NCBI GenBank assembly: GCA_020073345.1
Contig: JAIQFI010000036.1
Coordinates: forward strand, 1-64,000
Direction of reading: 5' to 3'
Source: Terriglobia bacterium
GTDB taxonomy: Bacteria; Acidobacteriota; Terriglobia; Bryobacterales; Bryobacteraceae
Length of the DNA stretch: 64,000 nt
The number at the start of each line of letters is the position of its first letter. Position 1 is the first letter of the stretch. Position numbers and translations under genes: made by a program. The notes under the pieces were generated by a model that worked only from the letters and a program-made list of their open reading frames with translations, did no database searches and was not told the DNA's origin. Below are positions 44,545-53,684 of the stretch, piece after piece.

Positions 44545-46140
44545 TTAGCGGTCGCGAAGGATTTCCCGAGCAGCGTTATGCCCCGGCGCGCCCATGACGC
44601 CGCCGCCGGGATGCGCGCCGGAGCCGCACAAGTACAAGCCTTTCACTGGAGTGCGGTAGCGCGCCCAACCCGCCAGAGGGCGCAGCACGAACATCTGGTC
44701 CAGGCTCATTTCGCCGTGGAAGATGTTGCCGCCGGTGATGCCGAACCGCTGCTCCAGATCGAACGGGGAGAGCGTCTGGCGCTCGACCACGATGGACCGG
44801 ATGTTGGGGCAGTACTCCTCGATCACGTCCAGAATGCGCTCGGTGTAGGGCTCGCGTTCCTGCTCCCAGGTGGTGCCTCGCAGAGTGTACGGCGCGTACT
44901 GCAAAAAGATTCCCATGATGTGATGGCCGGGCGGTGCGAGCGACGGATCGTACATCGTCGGCATGGTCATCTCGATCAGAGGGGAGTGGGAAGGTTTTCC
45001 GTACTTGGCGTCGTCCCAGGCACGCTCGATATATTCGACCGAGGGACAGATGTGCATCGTCGCGCGATGCTGTGGACCGGGACTTCCCGGCAACGCGCTG
45101 AACTCCGGCACGCCGCGCAGGGCCAAATTCATTTTGAGCGATGTTCCTTCCGAGCGGAACTTGCGAATCCCGTCCAGGAAATCGGCCGGCAGATCGCGCG
45201 CGTCCATCAATTGGAGGAACGTGCGGCGCGGATCGAGATTACTGGCGACGATGGAGCCGCGAATTTCCTCGCCGCCGTGCAATACGACGCCTAGCACGCG
45301 GCCGTCGCGGACCAGAATCTTCTCGACCGGTGCGCTGGTGCGAATGACCGCGCCGCGGCTGCGGGCCGAATCGGCGATGGCGTTCGAAACAGTACCCATT
45401 CCGCCGCGCACGAATCCCCACAATCCGCGATGACCGTTGACGCCGCCCATGCAGTGATGCAGAAGAATATAGGCCGTGCCGGGCGAACGCGGGCCGCCAT
45501 TGGCGCCGATCACGCCGTCGGTAGCAAGAGTCACCTTGAGTTGTTCGGACTCGAACCATTCATCCAGGAACTCGGAGGCGCTCTGAGTGAAGATCTTCAC
45601 CAGGCCTATGATCTCGGTCTTAGAAAGTCCTCTTAAACTTCCGAGCAGTTTAATATAGTCGATGAAGTCGGCGGCGCCGGAGGGCGGAAAGTTGGGCGGC
45701 GTGGTGAGCAGCAGGGATTCGGCGACGACGGCCAGACGCTCGAGGTGCGCTTCGTACTTGGGATACGCTTGTGCATCGCGCTCGGAAAACTTGGCGATTT
45801 CGGCCAGCGTTTTGGCGCGATCCTGCCACATGAACAGATGCGTGCCGTCGGGGAAAGGCGAAAAAAAAGCGGGATCTTTAGCGTCGACGCGGTAGCCGAA
45901 GCGCTCGAGTTCCAGGTCGCGGACAACTTTTTCCTGCATGAGGCTGGCGAGGTAAGAAGCTGTGGAAACGCGATATCCAGGCCAGACTTCTTCGGTAACG
46001 GCGCATCCGCCGACAAGCTCACGCGATTCCAGCACCAGCACGCGGCGTCCGGCACGAGCCAGATAGGCGGCGGTGACGAGGCCGTTGTGGCCGCCACCGA
46101 CAATAACTACGTCAAAAGCATCGCTCACAAGTCTTTCCAT
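44545..46140 (-). CDS. FAD-dependent oxidoreductase, phytoene desaturase (CrtI)/PYROXD2-like
   Basis: The 531-residue flavoprotein starts with a Rossmann FAD-binding motif (DVVIVGGGHNGLVTAAYLAR, then VLVLESRELVGGCA). It ends with a CrtI-type C-terminal FAD segment (LYLCGSGAHPGGGVMGAPGH NAA). The middle (LHHCMGGVNGHRGLWGFVRG) matches the pyridine nucleotide-disulfide oxidoreductase 2-like branch of the amine oxidase/CrtI superfamily. No carotenoid genes are nearby, so a carotene substrate is not supported. It is divergent from the isochorismatase-like gene across 32 bases. Confidence 0.85.
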   Translation of the reverse strand: MERLVSDAFDVVIVGGGHNGLVTAAYLARAGRRVLVLESRELVGGCAVTEEVWPGYRVSTASYLASLMQEKVVRDLELERFGYRVDAKDPAFFSPFPDGTHLFMWQDRAKTLAEIAKFSERDAQAYPKYEAHLERLAVVAESLLLTTPPNFPPSGAADFIDYIKLLGSLRGLSKTEIIGLVKIFTQSASEFLDEWFESEQLKVTLATDGVIGANGGPRSPGTAYILLHHCMGGVNGHRGLWGFVRGGMGTVSNAIADSARSRGAVIRTSAPVEKILVRDGRVLGVVLHGGEEIRGSIVASNLDPRRTFLQLMDARDLPADFLDGIRKFRSEGTSLKMNLALRGVPEFSALPGSPGPQHRATMHICPSVEYIERAWDDAKYGKPSHSPLIEMTMPTMYDPSLAPPGHHIMGIFLQYAPYTLRGTTWEQEREPYTERILDVIEEYCPNIRSIVVERQTLSPFDLEQRFGITGGNIFHGEMSLDQMFVLRPLAGWARYRTPVKGLYLCGSGAHPGGGVMGAPGHNAAREILRDR

Positions 46141-46172
46141 GATAGCGGGCGAACGTGCGGCAAAATGAATGA

Positions 46173-46844
46173 ATGGCGATGAACCCGACAGAGCCGAATT
46201 GGGATCGTGCTGCTCTGCTCACGATCGACATGCAGAACGATTTCGCACTTCCATCCGGCGCCGGCTTTGTGCCAGGCACCGACGAAATTCTGCCGGCGTT
46301 CGCGCGCTTGGTAAGCGTCTTCCGTGAGCGTGGATTTCCTATCTTTCATGCCGCACGATTGTATTTGGAAGACGGCAGCAATGCGGAGCGCTGCCGGCAG
46401 CAACTCCTCCAAAACGGAGTCAGCCTCGCACGTCCGGGGACATCCGGAGCCCGTGTCGTGGATGCCATCCGGTCTCCCAGGGAGCCCGATGTTTCGTCCA
46501 GCTTGCTCGCCGGTGAATACGTCTCTCTCGGTCCCTCCGAGTGGCTTTTCTACAAATCACGCTGGAGCGCTTTCTACGAAACAGGACTCGAGAAGCGCCT
46601 TCAGATTTTGGGAATCGACACGGTTGTCGCCGCGGGATGCAATTTTCCGAACTGTCCGAGCGCAACGCTGTTCGATGCGACGGAACGAAACTTTCGAGCC
46701 GTGCTGGTGGTCGATGCTACGTCTGGCCTTGCCGAATTCGGCGTCCGCTAGTGTACCGGAATTGGAGTCACGCCGCTCTCGGTGGATCAGATCGAAGCCG
46801 GCGTTAAGGCCGCAGCCGTCACTTCACGCTCTTCATCCATTTGA
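46173..46844 (+). pseudogene. Isochorismatase-like cysteine hydrolase with premature stop
   Basis: The protein has an isochorismatase fold: ALLTIDMQNDF with the catalytic Asp, a Lys near SRWSAFY, and the nucleophile region VVAAGCNFPNCPSATLFDAT. The frame stops at a TAG (46749-46751) right after GLAEFGVR, where family members normally read R-E-C-T-G-I-G. Beyond it, the same frame continues CTGIGVTPLSVDQIEAGVKA to a TGA at 46842-46844, so a single G to T change (gag to tag) would explain the break. The truncated 192-residue product keeps the active-site Cys but loses the last helix. It may be a recent nonsense mutation or a sequencing error. The natural end overlaps the convergent hydrolase gene by 26 bases. 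Confidence 0.7.
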
Positions 46845-47868
46845 GGATCGGGTCTGTAACGCTGGTATCCGCGGTATCCGGTGACATCACCTCGGAGATG
46901 TGGCTGTGATCCTTAAACGTGACGTAAGTCGGGCAGCGGCCCGCCATGCAAAGTTGATCTTTCAAGGTCTCGGCAAACGCGATGATGTTGGGCGGATCGA
47001 GCTCGGCGACGGAAACCATAAAGGGCAGCTTGGATTTAACCAGTCCTGGCAGGTTGGACCGGGCCAATTGAGTCGCGGCGTCCGGCGGAGCGGCTTTACC
47101 TTTTCCGTCGCCCTTGCCAGCGCCTCGTCCGCCCGGCGGGCCTCCTTTCGCTGCGGTGGCGGCAGCAGGCTCGCCATTGGGCTGTCCGCACGGTCCGAAT
47201 CCTCCCCCGGCTCCCGCTTGAACGGGAGGTGGAGTCGCAGGCAGAATGTTGAAGTTCGCGGCCGACATGAAAACCACGCCTTTGACGCCGACTCCCTTCG
47301 GGCCATAGTATTCCGGATGACCGATGTAGGTGCTCACCGGGACGTTCCCGGCGGACTGCGCCCAGATGAACACTCGCCCGGGGCTTCCTTTGTATTTGGC
47401 GATGTTTTGAGTCACCCACCAAACCGCCAGCGAAACATCCTTGGCGGGGTCGTCCCAGGCTTGCCCGGGCCGGCGCTGCATGTTCACTCCCACCATCCCG
47501 TTCTTCACGGCCCACAGCATGACGTTGTCGTAGAAGACATCGCCATTGGGTCCGCCCTGCTGCTTATTGCCTGCTCCACCCGACACATAGATCAGCACGG
47601 GACGTCCACCGCCGCCCTTCGCCGAGGCGAAAACGTCGAGCACATTCTGAGGATCGGGTCCAAACGAGAGGTCGCGGGCGATCAACACACCCTTGTAAGG
47701 AGGGTTCTGATGCAGGGGCCGGTAGACCTGCGCGGTCTCCGGGACGCAAACTCCGCGGCCGATGTTGATGAGCTGTTTGGCAATTTCCGGTGGCACCTCA
47801 GCCGCCGCCATTCCGGCCACAACCATCGTGATTCCGGCGAGCAGCAATGTCTTGTTTGCGAATCTCAC
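46819..47868 (-). CDS. Exported alpha/beta hydrolase (carboxylesterase-like) with low-complexity insert
   Basis: The GTG at 47868 has a strong ribosome site (ggagg, 6 bases upstream) and gives a 349-residue protein with signal peptide (LLLAGITMVVAGMAAAEV). The fold shows an oxyanion-hole strand (VLIYVSGGAG), a nucleophile elbow FIWAQSAGNVPVS, and a C-terminal catalytic His in FKDHSHISEV. The elbow reads A-Q-S-A-G instead of G-x-S-x-G. An insert of about 50 residues between the core and the lid is Gly/Ala/Lys-rich (GGPPGGRGAGKGDGKGKAAP) and probably disordered. The substrate is unknown. An upstream extension of the frame is rejected because it precedes the signal peptide. Confidence 0.75.
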   Translation of the reverse strand: MRFANKTLLLAGITMVVAGMAAAEVPPEIAKQLINIGRGVCVPETAQVYRPLHQNPPYKGVLIARDLSFGPDPQNVLDVFASAKGGGGRPVLIYVSGGAGNKQQGGPNGDVFYDNVMLWAVKNGMVGVNMQRRPGQAWDDPAKDVSLAVWWVTQNIAKYKGSPGRVFIWAQSAGNVPVSTYIGHPEYYGPKGVGVKGVVFMSAANFNILPATPPPVQAGAGGGFGPCGQPNGEPAAATAAKGGPPGGRGAGKGDGKGKAAPPDAATQLARSNLPGLVKSKLPFMVSVAELDPPNIIAFAETLKDQLCMAGRCPTYVTFKDHSHISEVMSPDTADTSVTDPILKWMKSVK

Positions 47869-47921
47869 GTGAACCTCCACCAGCCATCGAGTATATCGCA
47901 GGGCGGCATTGGACCAAATAC

Positions 47922-48158
47922 TTAGACGTCCAAATCGCCCGCTACGGATTCCAGCAGGGCGCTGGCGGTCTCGGCGTCTTGCGAGCTGACTTGCAGCCGC
48001 ATTCCGCGGCTGAGCGGCCACTCCAGCCTGGTGATATTCGCGTCGGCCAAAAAGCATTCGATCCCGGCGGATTCGAGGCACCCTTTTGCGAGAAGTGCCT
48101 CGGACATATTGCCGAACTGCCGGATCGTTACGAGCTCGCGGGTTGAGTCTTTCGTCAT
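47922..48158 (-). CDS. DUF2007-type putative signal-transducing protein
   Basis: This 78-residue protein has the DUF2007 pattern: LVTIRQFGNMSEALLAKGCL then ESAGIECFLADANI, followed by RLQVSSQDAETASALLES. The fold is a small alpha/beta ferredoxin-like unit, related to the PII/CutA-like size class. Family members are often encoded next to signalling proteins. Its ATG overlaps the stop of the upstream Ser/Thr kinase gene (ATGA), so it is translationally coupled to that kinase. Confidence 0.8.
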   Translation of the reverse strand: MTKDSTRELVTIRQFGNMSEALLAKGCLESAGIECFLADANITRLEWPLSRGMRLQVSSQDAETASALLESVAGDLDV

Positions 48159-50779
48159 TTCTTCAATTGGGCTTGCCAGTTCAGAACTACGGTGATGGGC
48201 ACTTGCGCCGCCTGCTGAATCTCAGGCACGGCCAGCAGGAAGCGCTTGCCGTCGGCGGTCACATCCCAGCCGTAATCGAGAGGAGCCTGGAACAGCCGTT
48301 GCGGAACTCCAGCTTCGAAAGCGGCACCCTTCGTTCTCACATCCACAGCCATCTTCACTGTTCCGTTGGGAGGAGCCTGGAAGATGATTTCCTTCCCGTC
48401 CGCGCGCCATGCGGGGTAGTCCCCGCCGTCCTTGGAGACCTGCCACTTGCCCTCGCCCAACGAAGGCGTACCAGATGGTCCCGAAGTCGTAAAGGGACGG
48501 ACATATACTTCGCTCCGGCCGGATTCATTGGACGTGTAGGCAATCCAGCGCATGTCGGGCGAGAAACTGCCTTGGCTCTCGTTAAACTCAGTTCCTAGCA
48601 GGAGCACTGGCTTGTGGTCGCCTTCCATGGGCAGCATCCACTGATCGACTCCAGTCTTGGGCGCGTTGTTGATGTAGTAGAGCAAGAACCGTCCGTCGCG
48701 TGACCAACTGGTGGGAACGTGAATCTTGCCGGGCTCCTTCAGCAGTTCCTTCTCATCGCCCGCCCCCGAGGAGGCTTTTTCATACAGCGTGTCCCGGCTC
48801 GCGCCCGCCGCGAAGGCGATGCGGTTCCCGTCCGGGGACCAGACCGCATAGGAGCCCTGGTTTTGGCGAAACGTGAAACGCGTGCGCACGCCGCGCGCGA
48901 AGTCGAGCGTCCAGAGATCACCCGTCGCCCCCGTGCTAGCATCGCGGACCGCGCCCCGTGTGCCGTCCGGCGATAACACGATGCCCTCGTCGGGACTGGG
49001 TTGCCCGAAGGTACTCAGAATCTTCCCTTGCCGGTCGAACCAAGTGAGCTGATAGCTTCCGGTCTGGGCTCCGGAACGGTAAGCGAGAGCGCCGCTGGGA
49101 GAAACGGAAAAAACTCCGATGGCTTGCGTGGTCCCCACGTGCTCGGCCACCGGAACCGGCTCGCCGGTCAATTTCATCTGGTCCGCAGCGAAAGGTTGAG
49201 CCATCAGCGTGTTTTCGCGCATGAAGAACAGGTAGCCGTTGACATAAGACGCCGCGAACTGACCTGCCAGGATACGCTCCCGCGATTGCTCCGAGGGCTT
49301 CGCATCCAAAGAACCGCCGTACATGCCGAGTACGTCTGCCGATCCGCTGCGCAGATAAATAAAGTGTTTGCCATCCGGCATAAAAGTGGGCAGCGCGTGG
49401 AACCCCTCGCCGCGCGACGTGTCCACGGAGGTAACCTCCGTGGCGATGCCACCTGCCTGCGAAACCTTCCACATGGGTCCTGCGCCGCGGCCGCCAAAAA
49501 CAATGACGCCATCCCGGTTCCAGGCGCCCGAACCTACTCCGCCACTTGACGACTCACAAAGCGTTTGCGCAGGGCCGCCGGAAATATCGATCTTCTTGAG
49601 TTGGTTTTGGAAACCGAAGCCGACAAACCGGCTGTCGGGAGACCAGAACGGGCTCACCGCTCCTTGCGTGCCGGGCAGTTTTCGCCACTCCAGCGCGTCC
49701 AGATCGCGAACCCATAGGCCGGCTTGTTCTCCAGTGGCGTTGAAAACCAGTTTGCGTCCGTCCGGCGAGAGCGAGACATACTGTCCGAAAGTTACGTTTT
49801 CGGGCAGGGGCACCTGGAAACGGGTCATTTGGGCGGGTGGCGCGGCCTTGGGCCAGAACATCCAGCCGGCGAAACCCAGGGCGATTGCCGTCATCACCGC
49901 GGCGATGCCCTGCCACATCCGAAGTTGCTTTGCCGGCGCTGCTGTTGGCGGCGCACTGGGCAACGGGGCAGGCGTCACGCCTTGTACCATCCACTCCAGA
50001 GCATGTTTCACTTCGCGCGCCGATTGCCAGCGCTTCTCAGGATCCTTTTCGAGGCAGGTCTGAAGCACACGATCGAGCCCCGCCGGCGTCAGCGGCTGCA
50101 GTTCCTGAACCGGGCGCGCCTGTTCCTTGAGCACCGCCGCGATCAAGCTGGCCTGGCTCCCGCCCGTGAACGGCCGCTTGCCGGTGATCATCTCGTAGAG
50201 CACCACGCCGAAGGAGAAGATGTCGCTGCGGGCGTCGGCCTCCTTGCCTTCCAGTTGCTCCGGCGACATGTATTGCAGCGTGCCCAGGATGGCGCCCTCG
50301 TTGGTAAGCGGCATGGTCACGGTTTGCGTGCCCTGAGACGCGGACGCGTGCTCGATCTTGGCCAGTCCAAAGTCGAGCACCTTGACGCCGTTCTTGCCCA
50401 GCAGGATATTGCCCGGCTTCAGATCGCGATGAATGATGCCCGCGCGATGCGCGGCGTCGAGAGCGTCACATATCTGCGACGCATATTGCAGAGCTTGATC
50501 CAGCGGAACCGGGCCCTTGAGAGGCTTGCCCTCGACGCGCTCCATCACCAGATAGTCGGGACCCACGTCGTAGAGCGAGCAGATGTTGGGATGATTGAGC
50601 GCGGCGATGGCTTGGACCTCACGCTCGAAGCGTTCGCTGAAGCGCTGGTGGCTGGTCTTGATGGCCACGATCCGGTTCAGGCGAGTATCGCGCGCCGTCC
50701 ACACTTGGCCCATTCCGCCTTCGCCCAGCGGCGTCAGGATCTCGTAGGGGCCAAGTTTCTCGCCGGCCGAAATGGGCAT
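48155..50779 (-). CDS. PknB-type Ser/Thr protein kinase with PD40/TolB-like propeller
   Basis: The 874-residue kinase is built like the one at 4.6 kb but starts directly with the kinase domain (about residues 8-270): LGEGGMGQVW, Lys41, HRDLKPGNILLG, DFGLAKIE and GTLQYMSPEQLEGKEADARS. A transmembrane helix follows (GIAAVMTAIALGFAGWMFWP). The C-terminal 560 residues carry PD40-type repeats (SLSPDGRKLVFNATG, VWSPDGNRIAFAAGA, DYPAWRADGKEIIF) forming a propeller. It overlaps the DUF2007 gene downstream. The ligand and substrates are unknown. Confidence 0.93.
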   Translation of the reverse strand: MPISAGEKLGPYEILTPLGEGGMGQVWTARDTRLNRIVAIKTSHQRFSERFEREVQAIAALNHPNICSLYDVGPDYLVMERVEGKPLKGPVPLDQALQYASQICDALDAAHRAGIIHRDLKPGNILLGKNGVKVLDFGLAKIEHASASQGTQTVTMPLTNEGAILGTLQYMSPEQLEGKEADARSDIFSFGVVLYEMITGKRPFTGGSQASLIAAVLKEQARPVQELQPLTPAGLDRVLQTCLEKDPEKRWQSAREVKHALEWMVQGVTPAPLPSAPPTAAPAKQLRMWQGIAAVMTAIALGFAGWMFWPKAAPPAQMTRFQVPLPENVTFGQYVSLSPDGRKLVFNATGEQAGLWVRDLDALEWRKLPGTQGAVSPFWSPDSRFVGFGFQNQLKKIDISGGPAQTLCESSSGGVGSGAWNRDGVIVFGGRGAGPMWKVSQAGGIATEVTSVDTSRGEGFHALPTFMPDGKHFIYLRSGSADVLGMYGGSLDAKPSEQSRERILAGQFAASYVNGYLFFMRENTLMAQPFAADQMKLTGEPVPVAEHVGTTQAIGVFSVSPSGALAYRSGAQTGSYQLTWFDRQGKILSTFGQPSPDEGIVLSPDGTRGAVRDASTGATGDLWTLDFARGVRTRFTFRQNQGSYAVWSPDGNRIAFAAGASRDTLYEKASSGAGDEKELLKEPGKIHVPTSWSRDGRFLLYYINNAPKTGVDQWMLPMEGDHKPVLLLGTEFNESQGSFSPDMRWIAYTSNESGRSEVYVRPFTTSGPSGTPSLGEGKWQVSKDGGDYPAWRADGKEIIFQAPPNGTVKMAVDVRTKGAAFEAGVPQRLFQAPLDYGWDVTADGKRFLLAVPEIQQAAQVPITVVLNWQAQLKK

Positions 50780-50830
50780 AGATTTGAAGTCATTCTATCC
50801 CAATGAGATGAACGGCGGGGCTGCTACGGC

Positions 50831-51553
50831 TTATACCAGGCAGGTAACGATCGCTCGCCCTTTACTCGCAGCGTCGGTGTAGAAATCGCGCAAACGGCGG
50901 AAGCCGTCCATCACCCACTCCGCATCGGAGGGTCGCCAGCCTGGATAAATGCTGAGCTGGGACATCCGCGCAGCGTCAAAGCGTGCGGCTGCCTGGGACT
51001 CGAGTTCCGGGCGGCTCAGGGCCTGGCTGAGCTCGGCCACTTGTTTCGCCGTGAAGTAGCGCGCGGGACCGTAGCCGGAGAAGCCTTCGTCGTCGTCGCC
51101 CAGAGCGGCGCCACCCAGGACAGGCTGGCTGAGGGGTGCGGTCCCCGCCTCGACTTCGCCACATAACAGATAGTGCACGCCGTGCCAGGCTTTATCGAGC
51201 GTCAGCACGGCACGTGAGCCCGCGGAGGAGGCCGGATCCGCGCCACGGGTTCTGCGTTGCTCCATCAGTTTCAGGATGTCGTCTCCGCCACCGCCCGCGG
51301 CGAAAGCCGCGGTGGTTCGGCCCAGGCTCGCTTCAATCTGCTTCTGGAGCGCTGGATCGAGCTGCGAAAGCGCGCCCGCAAGCAGCTGTGGGCCGCGGGT
51401 GCGCACCCGCTCCTGCATCGTCTTCGTCAAGGCAATCATGGCCGGCGGCACGAGGGTGTCGCCTTCGAAAAGCGCTTCCACCAATGACGGATCGGCCTGG
51501 AACTTTGCCAGCTCACCTGGATCGACCTGGATGAACGTCGCGTTCATGGACAT
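50831..51553 (-). CDS. DUF1877-like protein
   Basis: From the ATG at 51553 (gggagg 7 bases upstream) the product is 240 residues. MSMNATFIQVDPGELAKFQA at the N-terminus and LTLDKAWHGVHYLLCGEV in the middle match the DUF1877/YfbM family, which often starts with a short beta-strand and has this LDKAWHGLHYLLTG motif. GYGPARYFTAKQVAELSQAL and FRRLRDFYTDAASKGRAIVT form the second half. A Gly/Ala-rich stretch (AAFAAGGGGDD) is inserted between the two. Function unknown. The frame extends to 51574 but lacks a ribosome site there. Confidence 0.78.
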   Translation of the reverse strand: MSMNATFIQVDPGELAKFQADPSLVEALFEGDTLVPPAMIALTKTMQERVRTRGPQLLAGALSQLDPALQKQIEASLGRTTAAFAAGGGGDDILKLMEQRRTRGADPASSAGSRAVLTLDKAWHGVHYLLCGEVEAGTAPLSQPVLGGAALGDDDEGFSGYGPARYFTAKQVAELSQALSRPELESQAAARFDAARMSQLSIYPGWRPSDAEWVMDGFRRLRDFYTDAASKGRAIVTCLV

Positions 51554-51716
51554 GACGGCACCTCCCTCGTCCATCGTCAGATTTCCGGACCTGGTTCATA
51601 GCAACCACTGGACGGTGCTTATCGGCCGGTCGACGAAGGTCAAGGTTTGCATTTTCAGCGAGGTAAGCAGTGGCAATCGGAATGCACCGAAGGGGGTGAA
51701 CTTGGAGGTTCTCAGG

Positions 51717-52217
51717 ATGTCCACCTCGATTCGGTTCAAAACTGCTTTGTCGGCGCTGTTAGCCGGCGCCCTCATGCTCGCAACTCCGAACGTCACTTTT
51801 GCCCAGCATCGTGGCGGGGGCGGGGGGAGCCACGCTTCCGGTAGTCGTGGTGGGTCTTCGGGAGGCCGGGGATTCTCGGGCCAGCGTGGCGGCCGCGGAC
51901 AATCGTTCTCCAGCCGAGGGTCAGGCCGGCAGTCCTTCTCCGGCCAGCGAGGGTTTTCGGGTGGCGAACGTGGATTCCGTGGCGGCGTCGAGCGTGGGCG
52001 CGGGGGTGACCGCAATAGGGATGTCTATCGCTATCGCGGCGGCTACCGCGGCAGCTATGGATTCGGATACTACAGCACTCCCTACTACGGTTACGGCGGC
52101 TACTATCCGGGTTATTCTTACGCTCCAAATTACTGCAACCCGAACGGCTACTATGACCAGTGGGGCAATTGGTATCCGGACCCCAGATGTTCTTACGATC
52201 CCTACTACGGCTACTAA
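51717..52217 (+). CDS. Secreted Gly/Ser/Arg-rich and Tyr-rich protein
   Basis: The 166-residue protein has a signal peptide (FKTALSALLAGALMLATPNV TFA) and then a low-complexity mature region. First come Gly/Ser/Arg repeats (GSRGGSSGGRGFSGQRGGRG, RGFSGGERGFRGGVERGRGG). The C-terminus is Tyr/Gly-rich (YRGSYGFGYYSTPYYGYGGY and YDQWGNWYPDPRCSYDPYYG). It looks like an exported, mostly disordered surface or stress protein. A good ribosome site (ggagg) precedes the ATG by about 9 bases. The upstream extension of the frame to 51276 is antisense to the DUF1877 gene and rejected. Confidence 0.78.
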   Translation: MSTSIRFKTALSALLAGALMLATPNVTFAQHRGGGGGSHASGSRGGSSGGRGFSGQRGGRGQSFSSRGSGRQSFSGQRGFSGGERGFRGGVERGRGGDRNRDVYRYRGGYRGSYGFGYYSTPYYGYGGYYPGYSYAPNYCNPNGYYDQWGNWYPDPRCSYDPYYGY

Positions 52218-52263
52218 AGCAGCTGTCCGCTTCGTCTGCCGGTCCACGATATAATCAGTCCAA

Positions 52264-53100
52264 ATGGACCTGTACGACGAAATCGTGCGCCTGCGGAAGC
52301 TCGGCCAGAAGTGCGCCGTAGCGACGATCGTCCAGGTAAACGGCTCGATTCCGAGCTTCGAGAGCGCTAAGATACTGGTGCGGGAAGACGGCTCGTTCCT
52401 GGGCACGGTGGGCGGCGGCTGCGTCGAAGCGGAGGTCTGGAACGCCGCGCGCGAGGTCATCGAGACCGAGAAACCGCGTCACCTATCCTTCAGCCTGGGC
52501 CAGGATGCGGCCTATGACGAAGGCCTGATCTGCGGAGGTCAATTGAATATCTTTGTCGAACCCGTGATTCCGCAGCCGCGCGCCTTCATCTTCGGCGGCG
52601 GGCATGTCTCCAAGGGGATTTCGAAGATCGCGACACTGGCGGGTTTTTCCACCTCGATCATCGATAACCGCGAGGCCTTCGCCAACACCGAACGTTTCCC
52701 GGAAGCCGAAGCCACCTACGCCGAAGAGTACGAAGACGTGTTTGCGAAACTGCCGGTGAACTCGTCCAGCTACATCATCATCGTCACGCGCGGGCATCGC
52801 GACGATATGCGTGTACTGCGCTGGGCGGTGAACACGCCGGCGAAGTATATCGCCATGATCGGGAGCAAGCGCAAGACCATCTCGGTGGTGCACGAACTGG
52901 AGAAAGAAGGCATCCCGCGCGAGGCGTTCGACAAGGTGTTCGCGCCCATGGGCCTTGAGATCGGCGCGGAGATGCCGGAGGAGATCGCCATTTCCGTGGT
53001 CGCGGAGATGATCGCGGTCCGGCGGGCTCCGGATACGGACTGGCGGCAGCTTTCGAAATCGATCTTTGCGCATGACCGGCTGAAGGCCCTGTTGAAGTGA
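52264..53100 (+). CDS. XdhC/CoxI family protein (molybdenum-enzyme maturation)
   Basis: The 278-residue protein has an N-terminal XdhC/CoxI domain (CAVATIVQVNGSIPSFESAK, GSFLGTVGGGCVEAEVW) and a C-terminal Rossmann domain with RAFIFGGGHVSKGISKIATL. It ends with GAEMPEEIAISVVAEMIAVR RA. XdhC proteins sulfurate and insert the molybdenum cofactor into xanthine dehydrogenase/CO dehydrogenase-type enzymes. The next gene, overlapping by GTGA, is a MobA-like nucleotidyltransferase, a natural partner. No molybdenum hydroxylase subunits lie in the window. Confidence 0.9.
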   Translation: MDLYDEIVRLRKLGQKCAVATIVQVNGSIPSFESAKILVREDGSFLGTVGGGCVEAEVWNAAREVIETEKPRHLSFSLGQDAAYDEGLICGGQLNIFVEPVIPQPRAFIFGGGHVSKGISKIATLAGFSTSIIDNREAFANTERFPEAEATYAEEYEDVFAKLPVNSSSYIIIVTRGHRDDMRVLRWAVNTPAKYIAMIGSKRKTISVVHELEKEGIPREAFDKVFAPMGLEIGAEMPEEIAISVVAEMIAVRRAPDTDWRQLSKSIFAHDRLKALLK

Positions 53101-53684
53101 TCGCCGGGATCATCCTGGCGGCTGGCGCGTCCAGCCGCATGGGTACGCCCAAGGCTCTTCTCGATTATCGCGGCGAAACCTTCGTGGGCCGGCTAGTACG
53201 TGTGCTGGGCGAAACTTGTAAGCCGGTGATCGTGGTGCTCGGGTATAACGCGGAAGCCATCCGTCCGCGGGTTCCTGAGGCAGCCCACATCGTGATCAAT
53301 CCTGACCCGGGCCGCGGCCAGCTCAGCTCCTTGCAGACGGCGCTGGCAGCGTTGCCGGACGACGCGGACGGATTCGCGTTTATCCCCGTAGACAGTCCCG
53401 CCGTCGAAGCGGACACGGTTGCAAAGCTCGCCCGAGCGTTTGATCACCGGGACCCTTCTACACTCTTCGTGATTCCTCGCCAGGCGGGCCGCCGTGGCCA
53501 CCCGGTAATCGCGGCGCGATCGGTCGCCGCAGGGTTTCTGACGCTGCCGCCCACCGCCGAGGCGCGCGAAGTGGTTCACGCGAACGTCGATCGCACCGAG
53601 TACGTCGATGTGGACGACTCCGGCATCTTCACCGATGTGGATGATCCGGAGGCATATCGTCGCCTGAAGGAGCGCGCCGTATGA
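53097..53684 (+). CDS. MobA-like nucleotidyltransferase (MocA-type)
   Basis: The 195-residue protein begins with the nucleotidyltransferase signature GIILAAGASSRMGTPKALLD, followed by VIVVLGYNAEAIRP, QLSSLQTALAALPDDADGFA and a PVDSPAVEADTVAKLA metal-site segment. MocA-type enzymes cytidylate molybdopterin for xanthine dehydrogenase-family enzymes, which fits the overlapping xdhC-like gene. CTP versus GTP use cannot be decided here. The start is a GTG overlapping the XdhC stop (gtga) and the homology begins at residue 2. Confidence 0.88.
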   Translation: MIAGIILAAGASSRMGTPKALLDYRGETFVGRLVRVLGETCKPVIVVLGYNAEAIRPRVPEAAHIVINPDPGRGQLSSLQTALAALPDDADGFAFIPVDSPAVEADTVAKLARAFDHRDPSTLFVIPRQAGRRGHPVIAARSVAAGFLTLPPTAEAREVVHANVDRTEYVDVDDSGIFTDVDDPEAYRRLKERAV

